Shown: piece by piece, positions 1-7,996 of the stretch
Numbering within the stretch: position 1 is the stretch's first letter
How the letters are laid out: each line of letters starts with the position of its first letter
Source: an uncultured Methanobrevibacter sp.
Lineage (GTDB): Archaea > Methanobacteriota > Methanobacteria > Methanobacteriales > Methanobacteriaceae
Direction of reading: 5' to 3'
Length of the DNA stretch: 34,154 nt
Assembly (NCBI RefSeq): GCF_947169325.1
Contig: NZ_CAMVPN010000019.1
Coordinates: 1-34,154 of the forward strand
Made by a program: the position numbers and the translations under genes
The notes under the pieces: generated by a model
What the model saw: only the letters and a program-made list of their open reading frames with translations
Database searches by the model: none
Told to the model about the DNA's origin: nothing

Positions 1-207
1 CTCTGTGCTGACAGAGAAGAAGGACCTGCATGTATTAAAGCCTGTACCAAAAGAGCGATTAGCGTTGCAGACCCTGAAAAGATCCGTGCTAAAAATCAGG
101 AAAAATATCTTGCAAAAATGGCAGGATTATACGAACCTGACAGTAAAGGCGGATTTGTCCATGTTATTACAAGTCAGGCAAGAGCAAGACTTGTTTTAGA
201 TGAATAA
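1..207 (+). CDS. Ferredoxin-like 4Fe-4S protein, C-terminal part (5' truncated)
   Basis: Reading from base 1 gives an open frame to TAA at 205-207. Its first residues hold C-x8-C-x3-C (CADREEGPACIKAC), the second half of a 4Fe-4S binding loop. It is followed by TKRAI, the usual hydrophobic end of such a loop, and about 45 residues with no cluster ligands. The gene begins outside the window, so family and length are unknown. It ends 9 bases before the next small ferredoxin gene and is probably in the same operon. An electron-transfer role is inferred from the Cys pattern only. A shorter ATG frame at 5-199 in another phase lacks the motif and is a shadow. Confidence 0.7.
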   Translation, partial: LCADREEGPACIKACTKRAISVADPEKIRAKNQEKYLAKMAGLYEPDSKGGFVHVITSQARARLVLDE

Positions 208-216
208 AAAAGAATT

Positions 217-456
217 ATGTATAATATAGGAAACTGTACGGATTGTACAACCTGTGGAAGCTGTCAACAAACACCAGATGTTGACACTCCTCTTTTATTT
301 TGTATGCACTGCCAACCATCAGATGCCCCATGTTTAATTGCATGTAAAGAGAATGCCTTTGAGGTATTGGGCGGAGCCATAACATTGAATAAAGACAAAT
401 GCACACAATGCAGAGAATGTATGGATGTTTGCCCAATCAAGGTAATTAAGATTTAA
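217..456 (+). CDS. Small 4Fe-4S ferredoxin (79 aa)
   Basis: The protein has a Cys-rich N-terminal half (CTDCTTCGSC near residues 8-17, then CMHC and CLIAC) and a classical C-terminal 4Fe-4S site, CTQCRECMDVCP, near residues 62-73. This gives enough ligands for two clusters, as in HycB-like or polyferredoxin-type electron carriers. The ATG start follows the stop of the upstream ferredoxin-like gene by 9 bases, which suggests cotranscription. The fumarase alpha gene begins 50 bases downstream. The physiological partner cannot be read from sequence; an oxidoreductase subunit or dedicated electron carrier is an inference. Confidence 0.85.
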   Translation: MYNIGNCTDCTTCGSCQQTPDVDTPLLFCMHCQPSDAPCLIACKENAFEVLGGAITLNKDKCTQCRECMDVCPIKVIKI

Positions 457-506
457 ATATCTTAAAATCCAAAAATAAGATTAATTAATTTTACAGGGTT
501 TTTATT

Positions 507-1349
507 TTGATTACTAAAGATATTATTAGAGATACTGTTTATGAACTTTACAAACAGGCCGCCATCGTTCTTGGTGAAGATGTAAGGAAATCACTTGAAG
601 ATGCTCTTAAAATAGAAGACCATGACCTTGCAAGGTTAAATATTGAAGCTATCTTAAAGAATATTGAACTTGCTGAAGAGAAAGGTATTCCGATGTGCCA
701 AGATACAGGTCTGCCAGTTGTTTTTGTCAAGTTAGGTAATGTTGAAGTTGAAGACTTGCGCGGTGGAATCGAAGAAGGGATAAAAAAAGCCACTACAGAC
801 ATTCCGATTAGACCAAATATCGTAGACCCCCTAACACGTGAAAATACCAACGTTAATGTGGGAGATTATATTCCTCCAATCGATATTGAACTGATTGATG
901 AAGATTATCTTGAAATTACAATTCTACCTAAAGGATTTGGTTCAGAAAACAATAACGCATTAAAAATGGCGCTTCCTGCTGAAGGAATTGAAGGCATAAA
1001 GGAATTTGTCGTTGAATCTGTCCTTAAAGCCAAAGGAAAACCATGTCCCCCAACCGTTGTCGGTGTTGGAATTGGTGGAACCTCCGATTTATGCTTAAAA
1101 CTTGGTAAAAAAGCATTGCTTGGAAAAATAGGTGAGAGAAATCCTGACCCCCAAATTGCAAAACTGGAAGAGGAAATTTTAGAAGAAATCAATGCGTCCG
1201 GAATCGGCCCTATGGGATTGGGGGGAAAGACCACAACTCTGGACGTTAAAATCCTGAAGGCACATACCCATACTGCAGGCCTTCCTATCGGCGTTTGCAT
1301 CCAATGCTGGGCGGACAGGCATGCTACAACAAGAATATATGATAACTGA
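507..1349 (+). CDS. Class I fumarate hydratase, alpha subunit (FumA N-terminal type)
   Basis: This is the 4Fe-4S-dependent hydratase alpha subunit of the fumarase/L-tartrate dehydratase family, interconverting fumarate and malate together with a separate beta subunit. The 280-residue length is usual for the split archaeal form. Cluster-ligand Cys lie in MCQDTGLP (near residue 66), in GIGGTSDLC (near 190) and in [15 protein letters not shown] at the C-terminus. The start is a TTG at 507, with no strong ribosome binding site. The beta subunit is not in the window. In hydrogenotrophic methanogens this enzyme belongs to the incomplete reductive TCA branch. Tartrate dehydratase TtdA is the alternative name within the same family. 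Confidence 0.9.
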   Translation: MITKDIIRDTVYELYKQAAIVLGEDVRKSLEDALKIEDHDLARLNIEAILKNIELAEEKGIPMCQDTGLPVVFVKLGNVEVEDLRGGIEEGIKKATTDIPIRPNIVDPLTRENTNVNVGDYIPPIDIELIDEDYLEITILPKGFGSENNNALKMALPAEGIEGIKEFVVESVLKAKGKPCPPTVVGVGIGGTSDLCLKLGKKALLGKIGERNPDPQIAKLEEEILEEINASGIGPMGLGGKTTTLDVKILKAHTHTAGLPIGVCIQCWADRHATTRIYDN

Positions 1350-1379
1350 TTGAATTTCAATCAATTATCCTCTTTTTTT
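1347..1379 (+). terminator. Hairpin plus T-run after fumarase alpha
   Basis: A perfect 6-bp inverted repeat, TGATTG (1347-1352) and CAATCA (1358-1363), encloses a 5-base loop. It is followed 9 bases later by a run of seven T (1373-1379). It overlaps the fumarase stop codon and lies between convergent genes, so it probably ends the + transcript. Confidence 0.5.
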
Positions 1380-1387
1380 AAAAATAA

Positions 1388-2272
1388 TTATCTGAAAGAC
1401 CGTGGAGTAGTTGGTCTTGGAATATTATCATGGAACTCAACGGCAACATCCATCATCTCAACGGAAATATCTCCAATTCTTTCGAATGCCTTGATAACCC
1501 TGAACAAATAAATGAAATAGTTTGAACGCTCTTTTTCATCGAATGAATTTTCAGCCATCTGTGTCGCAATCAGATTAATGGATTTGGCCTGTAGAATATG
1601 AATTGAATCCTCCAATTCCATCAAATCATCCTTAAGTTCGGTTCCACCTTCAACAAATGCTTTCATGGACAGTCCAATCATGTTTTGAGCGGTCTTGTAC
1701 ATCTTCTTCAGTTTTTTCAATACATTCTCATCAATTTCATAGATGTCATTGATTACGAATTTTGCAATATGTCCACAATAATCGCCAATACGCTCAAGAT
1801 CATAAGCAATTTCATTGTAAAGAACTGATTTTGAAAATTCGGAACGTTGGTTGATGCTTAAAATGGTTTCAACTGATGTTCTGATTTTTTCAACCATGTT
1901 GTTGGTGGCATAATCCATTTCCAATGCCTTGTTTGCCATGTCCTCATCATATTCCAATACTGCATTGAATGAGGTTTCAAGCTGGGAATGAACATGTTTT
2001 GCCATATTGACGAGCATGTCATTTAACAGAACATTGCCTGTGCTGTTTTTTGGAAGTGAATATCCTGTCAGCGATTCAGTGAATTCCTCATAACTTTTCA
2101 AATCAATGATATAAGCTCTTTTAACAGTTCCTTCCTTTACCAAAGGCTGCAATAGCTGAGTGACATATCTGCGGGATATCCCTAACTTTTCAGCGATTTC
2201 ATCCTGAGTGGAGGGATTTTCATATAGTATGCAGTCCAAAATATCCCTTAAAGTTTTATCCTTCTTGCTCAT
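1388..2272 (-). CDS. PhoU-domain regulator with N-terminal winged helix
   Basis: Residues 1-60 form a winged helix-turn-helix (DEIAEKLGISRRYVTQLLQPL). They are followed by two PhoU helical repeats, recognisable by the YDLERIGDYCGHIAK (near residue 160) and AFERIGDISVEMMD (near 260) signatures. PhoU proteins control phosphate uptake. In archaea, fusion of a DNA-binding domain to PhoU is common and suggests direct transcriptional control, which is inferred here. The start ATG lies 8 bases after the stop of the upstream membrane protein, so the two form a minus-strand pair. No pst genes are in the window. At 294 residues it is longer than stand-alone PhoU (about 220) because of the HTH. Confidence 0.88.
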   Translation of the reverse strand: MSKKDKTLRDILDCILYENPSTQDEIAEKLGISRRYVTQLLQPLVKEGTVKRAYIIDLKSYEEFTESLTGYSLPKNSTGNVLLNDMLVNMAKHVHSQLETSFNAVLEYDEDMANKALEMDYATNNMVEKIRTSVETILSINQRSEFSKSVLYNEIAYDLERIGDYCGHIAKFVINDIYEIDENVLKKLKKMYKTAQNMIGLSMKAFVEGGTELKDDLMELEDSIHILQAKSINLIATQMAENSFDEKERSNYFIYLFRVIKAFERIGDISVEMMDVAVEFHDNIPRPTTPRSFR

Positions 2273-2280
2273 GTTATCAA

Positions 2281-3147
2281 CTATTTCCTGTACTCGTCCA
2301 GCAAATCATTGGACTCAAAGTGAATTTGGCCTGAAGAGGCATTTATTTTTGCAGAATCATTTTCCCCGTCAATGTCATGCCTGAATTTCACATTGGTTTC
2401 CTTTCTAGGCATTGTTGGTTTGGTCTGCCTTTTAGGCTTTTTAACCTTAATGACCTTATGCCCTTCGTCATTGTGAAAATCTTCATGCATTCTAGGCTGC
2501 CTGACTTTTCTAACCTCATCGGGATTGAAAGATTTAACCTTTTTTCTGCTTTCGCTTTCAGAGCTATATGCAGACATCAAAATTCTGATAATGACAAATG
2601 AAAGTATCAGGAATGCTATGATAGCTATCGGCAAATCAAAATGTATGAATACCCCATCATAAAGGTCTGTGATAGTGTTTCCAAGGTCTACAAAACCTCT
2701 TGCCAAAAAGATAAGTCCGACAAATATCAGCAATACGCCATGTTCCTTTTTGACAAATTCAGGTTTTAGAATCAACGGATAAACACTGATAATCAGCACA
2801 GCAATTCCTAAAATCCTATACAGATTGTTGTTTGCAAAATCCTGAATCAACAGATACACATTGATAAATTCCTGTGGCAGGAACCCTGATTCTGAAAACA
2901 GTGCAAAGATTAAAAGCAATTGAATTAAAGCTATTACAACCAACGGAAATACATATGCAATTTCCCATTCAAAATCATGGCTGAAAGTTGCTTTGGATAC
3001 AGGATTTTCTAATGCTTCTGAAAGCATATTATAGAGAACAGAAGAAATAACTGAACCTATAACGGTACCTGCAACACCTAAAACTGATGTTAATATTGCA
3101 ACAAATGCAGATATGAAACCGACAAGTACTAGCTTTTTATAATTCAT
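2281..3147 (-). CDS. Membrane protein of unknown function (288 aa)
   Basis: I do not recognise the family. About five hydrophobic segments lie in residues 1-185, followed by a charged, Lys/Arg-rich cytoplasmic-type tail of about 100 residues (KVIKVKKPKRQTKPTMPRK) that is probably disordered. I chose the ATG at 3147: it is preceded at the right distance by AAGGTGA, and the GTG at 3156 that would add three residues is part of that ribosome binding site. The gene sits 8 bases upstream of the PhoU regulator and is probably cotranscribed with it, hinting at a role around phosphate or envelope homeostasis. That link rests on context only. Confidence 0.7.
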   Translation of the reverse strand: MNYKKLVLVGFISAFVAILTSVLGVAGTVIGSVISSVLYNMLSEALENPVSKATFSHDFEWEIAYVFPLVVIALIQLLLIFALFSESGFLPQEFINVYLLIQDFANNNLYRILGIAVLIISVYPLILKPEFVKKEHGVLLIFVGLIFLARGFVDLGNTITDLYDGVFIHFDLPIAIIAFLILSFVIIRILMSAYSSESESRKKVKSFNPDEVRKVRQPRMHEDFHNDEGHKVIKVKKPKRQTKPTMPRKETNVKFRHDIDGENDSAKINASSGQIHFESNDLLDEYRK

Positions 3148-3251
3148 GATTTTCACCTTAAAAACAATTCATATTTTTTATTAAGTTATAATTTTTAATA
3201 TATTTAAACATTAACAAAACAAAAAAAAATAACAGTTAAAAATAGTCTAAG

Positions 3252-3324
3252 AGCTTTAGGGGGGATTCGAACCCCCGACTTCTACCTTACCAAGGTAGCG
3301 CTCTACCACCTGAGCCACTAAAGC
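3252..3324 (-). tRNA. tRNA-Thr(GGT)
   Basis: On the minus strand the acceptor stem GCTTTAG pairs fully with CTAAAGC. The anticodon arm is CTACC-TTGGTAA-GGTAG, giving anticodon GGT. The T arm is GGGGG-TTCGAAT-CCCCC. The discriminator base is T, and CCA is not encoded. It lies 27 bases downstream of tRNA-Leu, so both are likely to be made from one precursor. Confidence 0.95.
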
Positions 3325-3351
3325 AAAATCGGGAAAAAAATTATAAAATAG

Positions 3352-3434
<83 letters not shown>

Positions 3435-3460
3435 ATACAATAGTAATATTTGACACAATA

Positions 3461-3470
3461 GTATATAAAT
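3461..3470 (-). promoter_or_regulatory. TATA box for the tRNA-Leu/tRNA-Thr pair
   Basis: The minus strand reads ATTTATATAC, a match to the archaeal box A. It lies about 27-36 bases upstream of the tRNA-Leu 5' end, the expected TATA distance for a start at or just before the tRNA. Confidence 0.65.
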
Positions 3471-3599
3471 GTTATCATTTTCATATACTTTCAGGCAAAT
3501 ATGTCCAAAAACTATATTATTATATTATTTGACAAACTATATAAATATTTAATATTAAAAATATTAATATTCTATAAATTAAATTAGATGGTGTATCAA

Positions 3600-3767
3600 A
3601 TGCAAGTAGATATGGAAGAATGCGGAGTTTGTGAAGATTGTATTGACGTGTGCATGGAAGAGGCCATAACCAGAAGAGCTTATACAATAATTATCGACCC
3701 CAACAAATGCGATAACTGTGGGGAATGTGTTGACGTATGCCCAGTGGGCGCCATTTATGAAGACTGA
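3600..3767 (+). CDS. Small 2x[4Fe-4S] ferredoxin (55 aa)
   Basis: A 55-residue protein with two 4Fe-4S signatures: CGVCEDCIDVCME near residues 8-20 and CDNCGECVDVCPVGAI near residues 37-52. This is the compact clostridial-type dicluster ferredoxin used as a soluble low-potential electron carrier in methanogens. I chose the ATG at 3600 because GGTG (3590-3593) sits 6 bases upstream; the in-frame ATG at 3588 overlaps that site. A TATA box (TATATAAATA, 3538-3547) precedes it. The next gene starts 17 bases after the stop. The first cluster lacks the usual Pro after the fourth Cys. Confidence 0.88.
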   Translation: MQVDMEECGVCEDCIDVCMEEAITRRAYTIIIDPNKCDNCGECVDVCPVGAIYED

Positions 3768-3784
3768 ATACAATCAAGATTACT

Positions 3785-4549
3785 ATGAAAAAACGATTTA
3801 CACTAATTGACTATTTAATAATTATTTTGGTAATAGGTGCTGTAGCATTTGCATTTATACACATTACCAGTGATGACTCATCCAATATACAAAAAACTGC
3901 TTTTGATTCATCCACATTAAACAAGCTTCCTGAAACATATTTGAACTATTATAAAGACGGACATGTCATCAAGGCTACAGTCGAAGGTTTCAATTCCAGT
4001 ACCGGTGAGGAAGTGACAATCAACGGTACAGTGAAATGGGTTGATGAGGGATCTTCCGTCAGGGTTTTGGTTGAAACATCAAACGGAACTTATCTATGCG
4101 GTTTATATAAAAATACCCCATTTGCAGACATCTACCTCAAAACAATCTCAATTGAAACTGACGGAAGCGTTTATCCAAACTTATATGAATTTAAAATAAA
4201 ACCAATGAACATTACTTCATTAAACGATTTGAACAGGAATTTGTCAAACAGCAATTATGAGATTTCAACTGGAATAACTTTCGATTCCCTTGATTCCACA
4301 AAAATCCAGGAAATAGAAAACAGGATTCTATCAGACAATAAAAGGATTTCCATCAAAAGCACAAACGAATTGTCAAACCAAATTGTTCTTTCAAAAGCAA
4401 CCGACAAAAATCTAAAAGACGGAAATTCAATTTTAGGCAGCATCAATGGAGTAACTGATGAAATAACGCTTAGAATTTACAATTGCAGCCAAAGCGGCGT
4501 AGATAATATAAAAAATAACTATGAAGTTACAAACATTAGGCAATTTTAA
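3785..4549 (+). CDS. Membrane-anchored extracytoplasmic protein, possibly DUF4330-like
   Basis: A single N-terminal membrane segment (IDYLIIILVIGAVAFAFIHI, residues about 8-27) has a positively charged start, so the remaining 225 residues should lie outside the membrane. The architecture (short cytoplasmic start, IDxLIIxLVI anchor, beta-rich domain) resembles DUF4330-type proteins, but I am not certain of the family. Several NxS/T sequons are present. The stop is 3 bases before the next possible start, that of the polysaccharide polymerase. This tight spacing suggests the two act together in cell-surface glycan synthesis, which is an inference. Confidence 0.65.
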   Translation: MKKRFTLIDYLIIILVIGAVAFAFIHITSDDSSNIQKTAFDSSTLNKLPETYLNYYKDGHVIKATVEGFNSSTGEEVTINGTVKWVDEGSSVRVLVETSNGTYLCGLYKNTPFADIYLKTISIETDGSVYPNLYEFKIKPMNITSLNDLNRNLSNSNYEISTGITFDSLDSTKIQEIENRILSDNKRISIKSTNELSNQIVLSKATDKNLKDGNSILGSINGVTDEITLRIYNCSQSGVDNIKNNYEVTNIRQF

Positions 4550-4561
4550 GTTGTGTGTCCC

Positions 4562-5842
4562 ATGAGCGTGATTTATTCCACCTTGACTTCACTGATTAAT
4601 AAAATCAGCGACGAATTTCACAAATCCTTCTTATTTACAAGCATTTTTACCATTTTAGGATTTATCGAAAGCCAATGGGTTAACAGCTATTTTAAAAAAT
4701 TATATCCGAGTGAAAATTTTTTGGGATTTTTGAATAAGAATGACATTTTAAAAAACCATATCTTCAATCCACTGATTGTAATATTCCTTTTTTCAATGTT
4801 TCTACTGTTGTCTCTGAATTCGCTGACTCTCAGTTTGACAATGACACTTGCAATAGGATTTATTGCATTTTTCATCGGATGCACTGTCCTTCCAAGACTC
4901 TTTTTGAATGGCAAAGCCAACGCAATCATCAGATTTGAACGAAAGGACATTTATTCAATTGGATTTTGCATTATACTGATAAGCATCGTATTCTTCTTTG
5001 TAAGCATAGCAACTGTTGGAGGAATACCTCTTTTAAAACCATCCATCAGATACCTTTTAAAGCCAATATTTACAATGCCTGTGTTTTTGATAATTCCTGG
5101 AACATGCATGGTTGCAAGTGCATATCTGAAGGATTTCAAGGACGGCGAAATCGCCCGTTCACAGGCAAGATTCAGATTTCTGGTTTTGCTTGCAATCGAC
5201 TGTGGAATATTATTGCTTTTAGGCTACAGGACCCCCCTGCTTGCGGCATTTCTCATCATAATTATCATAGGTTTCTATGGAAATATCGTTTCACTTTGGG
5301 AAGTCGTAATAGGTGCTGCGATTGGTGTAGGTGCAATCATCGGAATCGGCTATTACAGGTCACTTGGAGAGATGACAATTACTTCATCAACAAATCCTTT
5401 CTATACACTGCAGTCAAGAGCGGACTTTACCCTGCATGTTCTTGATCTTCTTGACTTCATAGGGGGCAACTTTGGACTCACACATGGAAAGCTCCTGGCC
5501 AGTGCAATTCCCGGAAGCGATTTGGGGCCTAGAATGATGGTTGGAAAACTGATTGCATGGAGAACCGAAGTGACAGTCACCCCGACACTGCTTGGACAGA
5601 TGGTGGTTGATTTCGGCAAATTTGGCGTAGCGGTTGAAATGTGCATTTTGGGTTTTATCTTAGGCATCGGTTTTAAAATAATGCAGATGACCAAAGACTT
5701 TTTCTATATTGGAATTTACTCCCTGATTTTAACATACACAATTTTAGGCATAGAAACCGGAATTTTGGACATTCAGGTTTTGCTTTACTTTGCAGTAGCA
5801 ATTATAATCTATTTAACATGCCTTGTAAAATCAAGAAATTGA
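4562..5842 (+). CDS. Oligosaccharide repeat unit polymerase-like membrane protein (Wzy family)
   Basis: A polytopic protein of about 426 residues with roughly 10-12 hydrophobic segments and one larger external loop near residues 270-335. The GYRTPLLAA motif near residue 225, followed by a further hydrophobic pair and the loop, matches the archaeal/bacterial oligosaccharide repeat unit polymerase (O-antigen polymerase-like) families. These join lipid-linked glycan units on the outer face of the membrane. The substrate is unknown; pseudomurein or surface polysaccharide are possible. The start is either ATG 4562 or GTG 4553, and neither has a clear ribosome binding site. It is tightly coupled to the preceding anchored protein. 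Confidence 0.72.
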   Translation: MSVIYSTLTSLINKISDEFHKSFLFTSIFTILGFIESQWVNSYFKKLYPSENFLGFLNKNDILKNHIFNPLIVIFLFSMFLLLSLNSLTLSLTMTLAIGFIAFFIGCTVLPRLFLNGKANAIIRFERKDIYSIGFCIILISIVFFFVSIATVGGIPLLKPSIRYLLKPIFTMPVFLIIPGTCMVASAYLKDFKDGEIARSQARFRFLVLLAIDCGILLLLGYRTPLLAAFLIIIIIGFYGNIVSLWEVVIGAAIGVGAIIGIGYYRSLGEMTITSSTNPFYTLQSRADFTLHVLDLLDFIGGNFGLTHGKLLASAIPGSDLGPRMMVGKLIAWRTEVTVTPTLLGQMVVDFGKFGVAVEMCILGFILGIGFKIMQMTKDFFYIGIYSLILTYTILGIETGILDIQVLLYFAVAIIIYLTCLVKSRN

Positions 5843-5861
5843 ATGCTTTTTTTAACATTTT

Positions 5862-5900
5862 GTATTACTCAAATGCAAAAATAATACTAATTTGTATTAC
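5862..5900. promoter_or_regulatory. Distal GTATTAC box cluster upstream of the Ni/Co transporter
   Basis: GTATTAC occurs at 5862-5868 and again at 5894-5900, exactly 32 bases apart, with ATAATAC at 5881-5887 between them. A TATA-like TTTATATA follows at 5911-5918. The same boxes recur next to the cbiM/nikM start. A NikR-type metal regulator is the likely reader, but this is an inference. Confidence 0.55.
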
Positions 5901-6024
5901 TTTAATAACATTTATATATTCAAATATAATTATATAAATAATTGTCAAGAAATATATAGGATTTATTAACAAGTATATTTAATAAAACTCCCAGATAACT
6001 TGATATTATTAAAAATAAACGAAA

Positions 6025-6080
6025 ATAATACTTGAAAGTAATACTAATTTATAAATGGAAATAAAAAAAGTATTACTTTT
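6025..6080 (+). promoter_or_regulatory. cbiM/nikM promoter with AGTATTACT boxes bracketing the TATA box
   Basis: ATAATAC (6025-6031), GTAATAC (6038-6044) and the perfect 15-base palindrome AAAAGTATTACTTTT (6066-6080) surround a TATA box, TTTATAAA (6048-6055). The centres of the last two boxes are 32 bases apart. The predicted transcript start near 6078 lies within the palindrome, so a bound regulator would block initiation. An identical 15-mer precedes the nicotianamine synthase gene. Confidence 0.65.
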
Positions 6081-6100
6081 AGAGAAATGGAGGAATTTAA

Positions 6101-6739
6101 TTGCATATACCTGACGGATTTATACCTATTTCACAGTGCCTCATATACTATGTAATTTTAATCGTTGCATTGTACTTCTCTGTAAAATGGGCAAGATCTA
6201 ACCTAGACGAAAAACGTATACCTCTTTTAGCCGTACTCGCTGCAGGTATCTTTGCAATCATGTCCATGAACATGCCGATTCCATTCGGTACAAGTGGACA
6301 CATGGTTGGAGGAGCTCTTGTAGCCATCGTATTCCTCGCTCCTGAAGCTGCCGTTTTAGTATTTACAGTAGTATTATTAATCCAGGCATTAATCTTTGGA
6401 GATGGTGGTATCACCGCTCTCGGAGCAAACGTATTGAATATGGCAATCATAGGAGGATTCGTAGGATTATACACCTTTAAAGCACTTAAAAACATGATTG
6501 GAAAATATGCTGCAGCCGGTATTGGTGCATGGTTGGCTACTGTGCTTGCTGCTTTAGCATGTGCTATTGAAATGGCTATCGCAGGAACATTCCCAGTAAG
6601 CGTGGGTATCCCATCAATGGTATTATACCACTTCTTTATTGGAATAATTGAAGCAGTATTGACTGTCATTGTTCTTGTAGCCTTAGACAAATTCAGACCA
6701 GACCTACTCGCATGGAACAAAAGCGAAGGAGATGCATAA
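6101..6739 (+). CDS. cbiM: ECF-type nickel/cobalt transporter substrate-binding membrane subunit (CbiM/NikM)
   Basis: The S component of an energy-coupling-factor metal transporter. The protein must start MHIPDGF, because in this family the N-terminal amine and His2 coordinate Ni2+ or Co2+. This fixes the start at TTG 6101, supported by GGAGGA at 6089-6094. Six to seven membrane segments and the MNMPIPFGTSGHMVGG motif (near residues 57-72, with further metal-ligand His) are typical. Four coupled genes M, N, Q and O follow in order. Nickel rather than cobalt is favoured because the promoter shares its operator with nicotianamine synthase, but sequence alone does not separate NikM from CbiM. 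Confidence 0.92.
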   Translation: MHIPDGFIPISQCLIYYVILIVALYFSVKWARSNLDEKRIPLLAVLAAGIFAIMSMNMPIPFGTSGHMVGGALVAIVFLAPEAAVLVFTVVLLIQALIFGDGGITALGANVLNMAIIGGFVGLYTFKALKNMIGKYAAAGIGAWLATVLAALACAIEMAIAGTFPVSVGIPSMVLYHFFIGIIEAVLTVIVLVALDKFRPDLLAWNKSEGDA

Positions 6740-6740
6740 T

Positions 6741-7046
6741 ATGGATAAAAAAGATACCTATTTAATTGTAGTAGCAGTTGTCATTTGTATTGTAATATGC
6801 TGTCTTTCACCATATATTGCATCAGGTGATCCTGACGGTCTTGAAAAATCTGCAGAAGATTCAGGTCTTGCAGAAGATTTCGCTGTTGAAGAAATCAGCG
6901 GAATTCCAGAAGCAATCTTCCCAGATTATGCATTCGCAAATGATCCTGATAACCAGGCATTACAGATAGTGGCGCTGGTACTCGGTGCTATCATAACATT
7001 ATTATTAGGATACGGCGTTGCAGCAATAGTAAGGCGTAGAAATTAA
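6741..7046 (+). CDS. Ni/Co ECF transporter accessory subunit (NikN/CbiN-like, PDGLE domain)
   Basis: A 101-residue protein with two membrane helices (residues about 7-27 and 75-95) around an external loop starting with DPDGLEKSAED, the signature of the PDGLE domain. This is found in NikN or in proteins fused to CbiM/NikM. It assists metal loading into the M subunit. The start is ATG 6741, just after the cbiM stop (6737-6739), with an AAGGAG ribosome binding site inside the end of cbiM. An ATG at 6732 in the same frame overlaps cbiM and lies too close to that site. The PDGLE type is commoner with nickel systems, a mild argument for nickel. Confidence 0.88.
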   Translation: MDKKDTYLIVVAVVICIVICCLSPYIASGDPDGLEKSAEDSGLAEDFAVEEISGIPEAIFPDYAFANDPDNQALQIVALVLGAIITLLLGYGVAAIVRRRN

Positions 7047-7062
7047 ATTTTTTAATTTCTAC

Positions 7063-7074
7063 AACTTTTTTTTT
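7063..7074 (+). terminator. T-run after nikN/cbiN
   Basis: A run of about nine T follows the stop by some 15 bases, with no strong hairpin. Archaeal transcription often ends at such U-tracts. A new TATA-like stretch (AATAATATATTA, near 7112-7123) before cbiQ suggests that the QO half may also have its own promoter. Confidence 0.35.
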
Positions 7075-7157
7075 AAAAAATAATTGAAAATGATTAAAAT
7101 TAACATAAGCGAATAATAATATATTACTACTTTTTAATATTATATTAGTGAATCAAC

Positions 7158-7988
7158 ATGGCAGATATAACACAGATAATAAGATTTGATGATTTGGCAT
7201 CAAAAGACAGCCCAATACATAATTTGGAAGGGCGAATTAAGTTAATTTCCACTTTACTTATCATTATTGTATGTGTTGTGTCAAAAGAACTTTTCATACC
7301 CATAGTTTTAGAGATAATGCTATTGATTATATTAAAAATAGCAAAATTATCATATGTCGATTCATTTAAACGTTTGTTAATGTTACTTCCCTTTGGTGGA
7401 GCAATCATAATATTTCAACCTTTCATCCAGCCAGGAAACATCATCTGGAGCTATTCATGGTTACATATAACTGACTTTGGACTGAATTGGGCAATACTTT
7501 TGTTAGTTCGATTGATTGTGTCATTGACTACAATCATCATATATTCCTCAACAACACCCCTTCAGGAAATGGCAAGTTCTTTTAGAAAATTAAAGATGCC
7601 AAGGGATTTGGCCATGATATTGTCAATTATGGTAAGATTTTTATTTTTGTTTGTTGATGAGCTTGCAGCAATCAGGAAAAGCCAGAAATCAAGAAATTTC
7701 GACATCCATTCCAAAAAGGTGTCTTACAAATGGACAGTAAAGCAGGTGGGATATACTATAGGAATGATGTTTTTAAAGGCTTATGAACAGGGAGAAAGGG
7801 TTCACAAAAGTATGGTAAGCAGAGGATTTTCAGATACCTCTGAAATGTTCAATGAAAAAAAATCACCTGAAAAAAGCGACTACATTTACATAATCTCAAT
7901 CATAGTTATCATAATAATCTTGGAAATAATTGTATTCAAATACTCAGGACAACTGGGTTACTTTGGCCAAAACTTTTCAATTAATTAG
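7158..7988 (+). CDS. cbiQ: ECF transporter transmembrane (T) component CbiQ/NikQ
   Basis: The energy-coupling T subunit, 276 residues with about five membrane helices. The coupling helix motif, ending in the Ser-Arg-Gly of [10 protein letters not shown] (near residue 218), is the family's A/S-R-G signature that contacts the ATPase. AGTGA 6 bases before ATG 7158 serves as ribosome binding site. The gene follows nikN by 111 bases and precedes cbiO by 8 bases. Together the M, N, Q and O products form a complete group I ECF metal importer in the cytoplasmic membrane. Confidence 0.92.
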   Translation: MADITQIIRFDDLASKDSPIHNLEGRIKLISTLLIIIVCVVSKELFIPIVLEIMLLIILKIAKLSYVDSFKRLLMLLPFGGAIIIFQPFIQPGNIIWSYSWLHITDFGLNWAILLLVRLIVSLTTIIIYSSTTPLQEMASSFRKLKMPRDLAMILSIMVRFLFLFVDELAAIRKSQKSRNFDIHSKKVSYKWTVKQVGYTIGMMFLKAYEQGERVHKSMVSRGFSDTSEMFNEKKSPEKSDYIYIISIIVIIIILEIIVFKYSGQLGYFGQNFSIN

Positions 7989-7996
7989 GTGTTAAA

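Noticed and set aside
5-199. ATG-started frame of 64 codons at the left edge
   Set aside because: Frame 1 over the same bases contains a ferredoxin Cys motif and ends just before the next ferredoxin; the ATG frame has no features.
905-1360. Long antisense frame opposite fumarase
   Set aside because: Shadow of a strongly supported gene, with no ribosome binding site and atypical residue use.
4966-5445. 159-codon frame inside the polymerase gene
   Set aside because: Out-of-phase shadow; the longer frame has membrane segments and the family motif.
6148-6720. 190-codon antisense frame opposite cbiM
   Set aside because: It mirrors the membrane-protein codons of cbiM and has no family features.
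7112-7126. ATATTAC before cbiQ as another nickel box
   Set aside because: Only one imperfect half-site without a partner at 32 bases, so not listed as an operator.
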